DNA of 5,461 bases from Flavobacteriaceae bacterium (GTDB taxonomy: Bacteria > Bacteroidota > Bacteroidia > Flavobacteriales > Flavobacteriaceae): contig JABSPP010000132.1 in assembly GCA_013214275.1 (NCBI GenBank), forward strand, positions 1-5,461. Reading direction: 5' to 3'. Under the pieces are notes generated by a model. The model was not told where the DNA came from. It saw only the letters and a program-made list of their open reading frames with translations, and made no database searches. A program made the translations under genes and the position numbers. Of the stretch, positions 1-5,461 are shown piece by piece. The first letter of the stretch is position 1; each line of letters starts with the position of its first letter.

Positions 1-1
1 T

Positions 2-184
2 GAATACGATGGTTACGATAATGATCAGGATGGAATATGTGATGATGGTGATCCAGATGATGATAATGATGGTGTCTTAGATAGTGGTACCGACCCTGAC
101 AACTGTCAGTTTATCTACAATCCTGATCAAGCCGATGGAGACATGGATGGTATTGGAGACGCTTGTGATCCTGTAGATGACAAT
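2..184 (+). repeat. Thrombospondin type 3 repeat block (protein-level)
   Basis: This stretch encodes about 61 residues of DxDxDG-type calcium-binding repeats, with Asp/Asn at alternating positions and Cys at fragment residues 13, 35 and 55. At the DNA level it appears as imperfect GATGATAATGATGG-like repeats. The last unit (about residues 31-56) is a full canonical TSP3 repeat, followed by a degenerate DPVDDN end. The array continues off the left edge, so the copy number cannot be given. Confidence 0.85.
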
Positions 185-982
185 GCTCTTCCAAATCTAA
201 AACCTGTCAAGCTAAAATTAACCGTAGATGGAACGACCTATGATACTTCGGGTACAACCAATTCTATTCCTATTCTAAAGAAGGGTAAGAATCATACTTT
301 CAAATTTACCATCAAAAATGATGGAGATGGAATTGCCACTTCGGTGGAATATAGATTGTTAGTAGCTGTTTCGTCAGATACCTATCCCATTCCAAATACG
401 GATGGTGATACAGCATATCAATATGGGTCTATGAGAAATGCGGGTGATATTTTACCCAATACGGAAGAAGAGCATGAGTTTTCTGATTATATCTACAATA
501 ATATTGGTTTGCTAGATTTGGAAGAAGGAAAAACATACTATATGTATTTTCATGTTGATCCAGATAATAAAATTACCGAAACAAACGAGACCAATCAAGA
601 TAATATTGGTGTTATTGAATTCAAATGGGACGACCCAGCTACAACGTGGACTGGATCAAGTGCTAATTTAGACTTAGGAAACGGACAAATTATTGTAGTT
701 CCTTTGGGAAAAACAATTATTGTTGAAGATCCTATAGAGAACCCTAGAGATTTTGGTTTTGTCAATGAGAGAAGTTCAAGTTCTAGTCGTTTCGGTGGTA
801 ATATTACGTATAACTTAAAAGTATACGATTTAAACATACCTTTCGGACCTATAATTAATCAAACAGTTTCGGATGGAACTACATTAGATTTGTCTAATTT
901 AGCCCTTGGAACCTATGTAGTACATGTAAATGATGCCTATGTAAAGAAATTTGCTAAAATTGGAATCTTTTCACCTAAATAG
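2..982 (+). CDS. Secreted Ca-binding protein, TSP3 repeats + CARDB-like domain + T9SS-like tail (5' end missing)
   Basis: The frame is open from base 2, so this is the last 326 residues of a longer protein; the Met at base 143 lies inside a repeat and is not a credible start. Residues 1-61 are Asp-rich thrombospondin type 3 repeats, including a textbook DNC...NPDQ.D.D.DGIGD.CD unit, which bind calcium outside the cell. Residues about 64-208 look like a CARDB-type beta-sandwich adhesion domain: a KNDGDGIA turn, then the characteristic VDPDNKITETNETN strand-end. A linker with a five-Ser run (258-262) leads to a C-terminal module (about 265-324) resembling T9SS type A sorting domains. Two consecutive TAG codons end the gene. 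The HTTM-family gene starts 15 bases later, consistent with an operon. The likely location is the cell surface or medium, exported by T9SS. The catalytic or binding part, if any, lies upstream and is unseen. Domain assignment is fairly secure; overall function is unknown. Confidence 0.85.
   Translation, partial: EYDGYDNDQDGICDDGDPDDDNDGVLDSGTDPDNCQFIYNPDQADGDMDGIGDACDPVDDNALPNLKPVKLKLTVDGTTYDTSGTTNSIPILKKGKNHTFKFTIKNDGDGIATSVEYRLLVAVSSDTYPIPNTDGDTAYQYGSMRNAGDILPNTEEEHEFSDYIYNNIGLLDLEEGKTYYMYFHVDPDNKITETNETNQDNIGVIEFKWDDPATTWTGSSANLDLGNGQIIVVPLGKTIIVEDPIENPRDFGFVNERSSSSSRFGGNITYNLKVYDLNIPFGPIINQTVSDGTTLDLSNLALGTYVVHVNDAYVKKFAKIGIFSPK
794..979 (+). other. C-terminal T9SS type A-like sorting domain
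   Basis: The final ~60 residues follow the plan of Bacteroidota secretion tails: a strand ending in LKVYDL, a central TLDLSNLALGTYVVHV matching the usual 'dlsnLa.GvYvv.v' core, and a final KKFAKIGI strand close to the usual 'kKivk' ending. In known proteins this domain directs export through the type IX system and is then removed by a sortase-like protease. The terminal FSPK extension and the FGPIINQ insertion make it a divergent member, so the assignment rests on pattern only. Confidence 0.6.
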
Positions 983-997
983 TAGAATGTAGTATAA

Positions 998-2371
998 ATG
1001 CCCCATCATTATCTATCAAAATACAAGCAAAAACATGTAGATGCCGCCCCATTGGCGGTCTTTCGTCTTTTATTTGGTGTAATGATGTTTGGAAGTATCG
1101 TCAGATTTTGGATGCATGGTTGGATCGATTCATTTTACGTTCAACCTAAGTTTTTTTTCTCTTATTACGGGTTTGAATGGGTAAAACCTTTAGGGAATTA
1201 CACCTATCTTATCTTTATTATCTGTGCAATTGCTTCTTTATTAGTAGCATTTGGCTACAAATATCGAATTGCGATCATCACCTTCTTTTTGTCCTTTACG
1301 TACATAGAGCTGATGGATAAAACAACGTATCTCAATCACTACTATTTCATAAGTATTCTTAGCTTTCTGCTGATCTTTTTACCAGCCAATGCACGATGTT
1401 CATTGGATAGTTACTTTCGAAAAAAAGAATACGATCAAATTCCCAAATGGACGATTGATGCCATCAAACTCCTGCTAGGAATGGTCTATTTCTACGCTGG
1501 ATTGGCAAAGTTAAATACCGATTGGTTGTTAAGAGCACAACCACTAAAAATCTGGTTACCTTCCAAATATGACCTTCCATTTATTGGTGAACATGTCATG
1601 CAACAAGACTGGTTTCACTTTTTTATGAGCTGGGGCGGTGCCCTCTATGATTTAACCATTCCTTTTTTACTGCTCTACAGAAAAACCCGACTGTTTGCCT
1701 TTTTTATGGTGCTATTCTTCCATATTTTTACACGTGTATTATTTCCCATCGGAATGTTTCCTTATATCATGATTGTGAGTTCCCTCATTTTCTTCGATGC
1801 TAAATTCCATAAAACACTCATCTATTGGATTCAAAAATGGCTCCCTGCACGTCTAACAAGCCTGCAAAGAATCAGCAAATACCAGTATCCGCCTCTAACA
1901 AAAAAAATAACAATGTCATTGGTTGCCTTTTTTCTCTTGGTTCAGTTGCTTCTGCCTTGGAGGTACTTACTGTATCCTGGGGAACTGTTCTGGACAGAAG
2001 AAGGTTACCGATTTTCGTGGCGTGTCATGCTGATGGAAAAAGCAGGCTACGCCAATTTTAAAATTGTCGATGGAAAAACAGGGCAATTTTTTTATGTAGA
2101 TAATTCAGACTTCTTAACATCTTTTCAAGAAAAGCAAATGAGCTCACAGCCCGATTTTATTCTAGAATATGCACATTATCTAGGAGATCACTTTACCCAG
2201 CAAGGACATCAAAATGTGGAAGTTTATGTGGATAGCTATGCAGCATTAAACGGTCGTTTAAGCACAAAATACATCGATTCCAAGGTTGACCTCTACAAAG
2301 AAAAAGAGTCATTTCAGCACAAACAATGGGTACTTCCTTTCCAACACGAAATTAACATTAAAGGACTTTAA
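998..2371 (+). CDS. HTTM-domain membrane protein, vitamin K-dependent gamma-carboxylase (GGCX) homologue
   Basis: This 457-residue protein has several membrane helices in residues ~20-320 and a soluble C-terminal part (~322-457). Eukaryotic GGCX uses reduced vitamin K, O2 and CO2 to convert Glu to gamma-carboxyglutamate. By eye, human signatures line up along the whole length: MDKTTYLNH (His114, matching human His160), AGLAKLNTDW (Lys171, matching the catalytic base Lys218), the FPIGMFPYIM helix, WTEEGYRFSW (332-341, matching the glutamate-binding 390-404 segment), and the C-terminal LNGR...IDSKVDL...WVLPF block. Human GGCX is 758 residues; this copy lacks the long lumenal extension. His404 of human is replaced by Met346. 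The start at 998 lies 15 bases after the upstream stop, with no clear Shine-Dalgarno, as is usual in this phylum. The stop overlaps the TonB receptor start. The family call is strong. Whether it carboxylates Glu, only oxygenates quinol, or does something else cannot be read from the sequence; menaquinol as reductant is inference. Confidence 0.9.
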   Translation: MPHHYLSKYKQKHVDAAPLAVFRLLFGVMMFGSIVRFWMHGWIDSFYVQPKFFFSYYGFEWVKPLGNYTYLIFIICAIASLLVAFGYKYRIAIITFFLSFTYIELMDKTTYLNHYYFISILSFLLIFLPANARCSLDSYFRKKEYDQIPKWTIDAIKLLLGMVYFYAGLAKLNTDWLLRAQPLKIWLPSKYDLPFIGEHVMQQDWFHFFMSWGGALYDLTIPFLLLYRKTRLFAFFMVLFFHIFTRVLFPIGMFPYIMIVSSLIFFDAKFHKTLIYWIQKWLPARLTSLQRISKYQYPPLTKKITMSLVAFFLLVQLLLPWRYLLYPGELFWTEEGYRFSWRVMLMEKAGYANFKIVDGKTGQFFYVDNSDFLTSFQEKQMSSQPDFILEYAHYLGDHFTQQGHQNVEVYVDSYAALNGRLSTKYIDSKVDLYKEKESFQHKQWVLPFQHEINIKGL

Positions 2372-2373
2372 TG
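2360..2373 (+). promoter_or_regulatory. AAAGGA ribosome-binding-like site and TAATG coupling junction
   Basis: AAAGGA (2360-2365) sits five bases before the receptor ATG at 2371, and the last A of the HTTM stop TAA is the first base of that ATG. Such stop-start overlaps usually mean that ribosomes finishing the first gene restart on the second. The AAAGGA also encodes Lys-Gly of the HTTM protein, so it may be coincidental in a phylum that rarely uses Shine-Dalgarno pairing. The start itself is supported by the signal peptide that follows immediately. Confidence 0.5.
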
Positions 2374-4800
2374 ATAATAAAAACGAGATTTATTTTTACA
2401 CTAGGATTGTACATTTCTTTTCTTAGCTCTTTTGCGCAATACAAAGTCTCAGGAACAGTAGTTTCGGAGACGTCTAAGCCTATCAATCAAGTATTGATTT
2501 ACAGTGATGATGGTAATTTATTAGCTGAGACCAACACGAAGGGAACTTTTCAGTTGACTACTGATAAGCTCCAGTTGAAAATTATTTTCTTCTCAGAAAA
2601 CTATAAATCAAAAGAGTTGAACATCAATACCAAAACGGCAGCTCACCTAAAAGTTGTATTGGAGAGTTTTCAGGAAGAATTATCTGAGGTAACCATCAAA
2701 GCAAGAAGAGCACGTGCGTTTAAACTAAAACGCCTAAAAGATGTAGAAGGTACAGCCATCTACGCAGGAAAGAAGACAGAAGTTGTTCTGTTAGATCAAT
2801 TGCAAGCAAGTCTAGCGACCAACAATGCTCGTCAGATTTACAACCGAATAACAGGATTGAATATCTATCAAAATGACGATGCAGGAATACAGCTAAATAT
2901 AGGAGGGAGGGGACTAGATCCCAACAGGACATCCAATTTTAATACCCGACAAAATGGATATGATATTAGCGCAGATGTGTTGGGTTATCCAGAAAGCTAT
3001 TACACCCCAGCATCAGAAGGCTTACAAGAGGTACAAATCATTAGAGGAGCTGCATCCCTCCAATACGGGACACAGTTTGGAGGGTTGGTAAATTTTGTCA
3101 CTAAAAAACCCAATCCCAATAAAACCTTTGAACTCACGACAAGAAATACACACGGAAGCTACGGACTCTATACCAATTTTACCAGTGCAAGCGGCACCAA
3201 AGATCAAATAGCCTATTACGCATACCTTAACCATAAGCAAGGAGATGGTTTTCGACCTAACTCTGGGTTCGATTTTACCAATGCATTTGCCCATCTAACA
3301 TACACACCCGACGATGCCAATACCTTTTCCGTAGAATTCACCTACCTGCAATACCTAGCACAACAGGCGGGTGGTCTTACAGATGCTATGTTTGCTGCGA
3401 ATCCTGTACAGAGTAATAGAGAACGCAACTGGTTTAAAGTAGACTGGCTGCTTTACAATCTTAAATGGACACACGAGCTATCCGAGCAATCCATGTTTAC
3501 GTTTAATTTTTTTGGTCTTCAAGCTTCGCGAAAAGCAGTAGGCTTTAGAGAAAGACGGTTGGACTTGGCAGATCTGGGAGGAGCCAGAGAACTGCTCATA
3601 GGCGACTTTAATAATTTCGGATTTGAACAGCGCTTGCTGTCAGAATACAAGCTATTCGGCAAAAAATCAATACTCCTCCTCGGGACCAAAGTATATAAGT
3701 CCAATAACAAAGACAGACAAGGACCCGGAACCGATGGTACCGATGCCAATTTCTCCTCAGCAATTTCAGCATTCCCAGATTATAAGATCGTGGGAAACTT
3801 TACAAACCCCAACCTGAACATTGCCGTATTTGGAGAACATATTCTGTACCTTTCAGATCAATTTTCGATGACTCCAGGAGCTCGATTTGAGTATATTTCA
3901 ACGGCCAGTAACGGATTTTCAAGAAGAACCAATCTAGACGGTGCGGGGAATCCCATAGGGAACGAATCTGTTATTGTTGATGATATCAAAGAGCGTTCAT
4001 TTGTGTTGCTTGGCCTTGGCGTTAGTTTAAAGCCCAATGATGCTCTAGAAGTATATGGGAACCTCTCCCAAAACTACCGTTCCATGACCTTTTCTGATGT
4101 GAACATCATCAACCCATCCAATGCTGTTGATCCCGAGCTAGACGATGAAAACGGATTTACCACAGATCTGGGAATACGAGGAAACTGGAACAATAAGATT
4201 TCCTACGATATCAGTGCTTTTGGGCTGTTTTATCGGAATCGTATTGGTTTTGAATATACTCAGATTCCACCAGTGAATAACCTCGGTCAGTTACGAACCA
4301 ATATTGGGGATGCTAGAATTTTGGGAATCGAGTCGCTTATAGAATTTAATATAAAGAAAATACTAGACCTTCGCCCAAACGTTCGATGTAACTATTTTAT
4401 CAACACCTCTTTTATTACCTCAGAATATACAGCATCCAAGGTGAGTGGCGTGAGAGGAAACCAAGTAGAATTCATCCCAACAATGAACTTAAAAACAGGA
4501 TTGGATTTTGGATATAAAAACTTGATTTCTAGTATACAATACACCTACCTATCACAACAATTTACCGACGCTTCCAATTCTACCAATCCCGATGTAAGCG
4601 GAATTGTAGGTGCTATACCAGCCTATGATATTTTAGATATTTCTCTAGCCTACAAATACCGATTTTTAAAAATAGAAACAGGAGTAAACAATCTCCTTAA
4701 CAACTCTTATTTTACGAGAAGGGCAACAGGATATCCGGGGCCTGGTATCATTCCTTCTGCACCAAGAAACTACTACATGACCTTGGAGCTTCAGTTCTAA
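2371..4800 (+). CDS. TonB-dependent outer-membrane receptor, FecA-like, with carboxypeptidase-regulatory-like N-domain
   Basis: A complete 809-residue outer-membrane importer of normal family length. Residues 1-22 are a signal peptide (Lys/Arg start, hydrophobic core, SSFA before Gln23). Residues ~24-97 form a carboxypeptidase D regulatory-like beta-sandwich beginning YKVSGTVVSE, typical of Bacteroidota receptors. LSEVTIKARR (104-113) is the probable TonB-box region. The plug covers ~125-246, with NIGGRGLDPNRTSNF and the diagnostic VQIIRGAASLQYGTQFGGLV. The rest is a beta-barrel ending in LELQF with the C-terminal Phe recognised by the BAM machinery. The plug resembles the FecA/siderophore group, and no SusD-like lipoprotein gene follows, so glycan uptake is unlikely. 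The ligand is unknown; an iron chelate or another metal complex is the best guess. It is coupled to the GGCX homologue and is the last gene of the presumed operon. No frameshift or missing segment was seen. Confidence 0.93.
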   Translation: MIIKTRFIFTLGLYISFLSSFAQYKVSGTVVSETSKPINQVLIYSDDGNLLAETNTKGTFQLTTDKLQLKIIFFSENYKSKELNINTKTAAHLKVVLESFQEELSEVTIKARRARAFKLKRLKDVEGTAIYAGKKTEVVLLDQLQASLATNNARQIYNRITGLNIYQNDDAGIQLNIGGRGLDPNRTSNFNTRQNGYDISADVLGYPESYYTPASEGLQEVQIIRGAASLQYGTQFGGLVNFVTKKPNPNKTFELTTRNTHGSYGLYTNFTSASGTKDQIAYYAYLNHKQGDGFRPNSGFDFTNAFAHLTYTPDDANTFSVEFTYLQYLAQQAGGLTDAMFAANPVQSNRERNWFKVDWLLYNLKWTHELSEQSMFTFNFFGLQASRKAVGFRERRLDLADLGGARELLIGDFNNFGFEQRLLSEYKLFGKKSILLLGTKVYKSNNKDRQGPGTDGTDANFSSAISAFPDYKIVGNFTNPNLNIAVFGEHILYLSDQFSMTPGARFEYISTASNGFSRRTNLDGAGNPIGNESVIVDDIKERSFVLLGLGVSLKPNDALEVYGNLSQNYRSMTFSDVNIINPSNAVDPELDDENGFTTDLGIRGNWNNKISYDISAFGLFYRNRIGFEYTQIPPVNNLGQLRTNIGDARILGIESLIEFNIKKILDLRPNVRCNYFINTSFITSEYTASKVSGVRGNQVEFIPTMNLKTGLDFGYKNLISSIQYTYLSQQFTDASNSTNPDVSGIVGAIPAYDILDISLAYKYRFLKIETGVNNLLNNSYFTRRATGYPGPGIIPSAPRNYYMTLELQF

Positions 4801-4933
4801 TAGTTTATATTCAGTCTAAATAGAGTAAAGTTTTGGATGCTTGTGTAGATGTAAATAAAAATAACCAATTGATAGTTAAATCATTATGTAGATCAACACA
4901 CGAGTCTTCACTTAGCCAATGTGACTGTAAAAA

Positions 4934-4965
4934 TTTCATAAAAAACATATTATGTTGTATTTTTA
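4934..4965 (+). promoter_or_regulatory. Candidate Bacteroidota-type promoter for the downstream gene
   Basis: The 177-base gap 4801-4977 is the only real intergenic region in the window. TATTTTTA (4958-4965) matches seven of eight positions of the Bacteroidota -7 consensus TAnnTTTG. TTTC (4934-4937), twenty bases upstream, is a three-of-four match to the -33 TTTG box. Transcription would begin near 4970, leaving a leader of only about 8 bases before the ATG at 4978, or about 17 before the in-frame ATG at 4987. In AT-rich sequence such matches arise easily by chance. Confidence 0.35.
4944..4956. repeat. 13-base palindrome AACATATTATGTT, possible operator
   Basis: Perfect six-base arms (AACATA and TATGTT) flank a single T. 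The element lies between the proposed -33 and -7 boxes, a place where a repressor or activator dimer could act. It is AT-only except for one G:C pair per arm, so chance is a real alternative. It lacks the GC-rich stem needed for an intrinsic terminator. Confidence 0.3.
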
Positions 4966-4977
4966 CAATAAATCTAA

Positions 4978-5461
4978 ATGAACACGATGTTTGATCCAAT
5001 TAATGTACAAGAGCAACTAATCAAAGAAAGAAAGAAAACGGTCAATTCCAACGAGATCATTGGTTGGGCATATTCTGTCCTGAACGATCAAACAGAAAAA
5101 GCATCCGTCTTACACCGACTTTCCAAATCACCTCTAGAGCGAGAAATCAATAACTTTGACATTGATCACGTCGTCACAGAAAATATTTTTCACATCTCAC
5201 AAATCCGTAAGATTTGTATCAATTACAGGTTACGCTTTTTAGACACTAAATACTTTAAAAGCGCTTATCCTCCAGAAGTGGTAGAAAAAATTCAGAAGAT
5301 AGAACAAGATCACAACACCGTTTTAGACGGTTTTAAAATCATTGCTCCTTCAAAACTATTTACCCTAGATAAGGCAGACGATCCACTGTTGTTCGCTCCC
5401 ATGGGCAACGGATATTATTACCTTATTCACCAATGGGGTACCGATTTACATCCACTGCGTA
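4978..5461 (+). CDS. Hypothetical protein, 3' end beyond window
   Basis: The frame is open from ATG 4978 to the window end, giving 161 visible residues starting MNTMFDPINVQEQL; a second in-frame ATG at 4987 (Met4) could be the true start. I do not recognise a named domain. The visible part has no signal peptide or membrane helix and looks like a soluble, mostly helical N-terminal region, with charged helices around residues 8-55 and 99-112, followed by a compact motif PLLFAPMGNGYYYLIHQWG near 136-154. Its even codon use, lack of stops and well-formed protein composition support a real gene. The motif near the end feels like a conserved Flavobacteriia protein of unknown function, but that is recollection and not something the sequence proves. 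It sits 177 bases after the receptor with its own candidate promoter, so it is probably not part of the GGCX-homologue operon. Confidence 0.8.
   Translation, partial: MNTMFDPINVQEQLIKERKKTVNSNEIIGWAYSVLNDQTEKASVLHRLSKSPLEREINNFDIDHVVTENIFHISQIRKICINYRLRFLDTKYFKSAYPPEVVEKIQKIEQDHNTVLDGFKIIAPSKLFTLDKADDPLLFAPMGNGYYYLIHQWGTDLHPLR

Noticed and set aside
143..982. Treating ATG 143 as the start of the first gene
   Set aside because: The frame is open upstream to base 2 and encodes canonical TSP3 repeats continuous with those after the Met, so the gene begins outside the window.
1151..1907. Homopolymer runs in the HTTM gene (8 T at 1151-1158, 8 A at 1900-1907) as phase-variation tracts
   Set aside because: The runs are short, expected in AT-rich DNA, and the reading frame is intact across them.
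1825..2061. 78-codon + strand open frame inside the HTTM gene
   Set aside because: It is an alternate-frame shadow: the HTTM frame here aligns with GGCX signatures, whereas this product resembles nothing.
2720..3817. Several open frames on both strands inside the TonB receptor gene
   Set aside because: All lie within an intact, strongly recognisable receptor frame and show no protein-family character of their own.
2371..4800. Reading the receptor as a SusC-type glycan importer
   Set aside because: The next gene is not SusD-like, the length is shorter than typical SusC (~1000 residues), and the plug motif is FecA-like.
4869..4896. TTGAT...ATCAA inverted repeat after the receptor gene as a terminator
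   Set aside because: The five-base AT-rich arms with an 18-base loop and no following T-run would not form a stable terminator hairpin.
4811..4999. 62-codon minus-strand open frame across the intergenic gap
   Set aside because: It overlaps the start of the well-supported downstream gene and its candidate promoter, has no recognisable domain or ribosome site, and its composition looks like translated AT-rich spacer.

Overview
This window looks like chromosomal DNA from a marine-type Bacteroidota, most likely a member of the Flavobacteriaceae. The signs are AT-rich sequence, almost no Shine-Dalgarno signals, a secreted protein with thrombospondin type 3 (TSP3) repeats and a type IX secretion (T9SS)-like tail, and a TonB-dependent receptor with an N-terminal carboxypeptidase-regulatory-like domain. 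The genus call is inference; no rRNA or other marker is present.

Layout: all four genes lie on the + strand. (1) At 2-982 is the 3' part of a secreted calcium-binding protein with TSP3 repeats, a CARDB-like domain and a C-terminal sorting-like domain. (2) After 15 bases, 998-2371 encodes a complete HTTM-family integral membrane protein, a bacterial homologue of vitamin K-dependent gamma-carboxylase (GGCX). (3) Overlapping it by one base (TAATG), 2371-4800 encodes a complete FecA-like TonB-dependent receptor. (4) After a 177-base gap with a weak candidate promoter and a short palindrome, 4978 to the window end is the 5' part of an unrecognised gene, which is probably a separate transcription unit.

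The first three genes have the spacing of one operon. The most interesting item is the GGCX homologue. It keeps the lysine and histidine that align with the catalytic residues of the human enzyme (Lys218 and His160) and most of the glutamate-binding segment, but has Met where human has His404. It is translationally coupled to an outer-membrane importer and follows a secreted Ca-binding protein. One model is that the membrane protein uses menaquinol to modify a peptide or protein whose ligand is imported by, or related to, the receptor. That model is inference; the sequence shows only the families, conserved residues and gene order.

No tRNA, rRNA, CRISPR array, insertion sequence or strong intrinsic terminator was seen. 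No gene-free stretch exceeds 300 bases.
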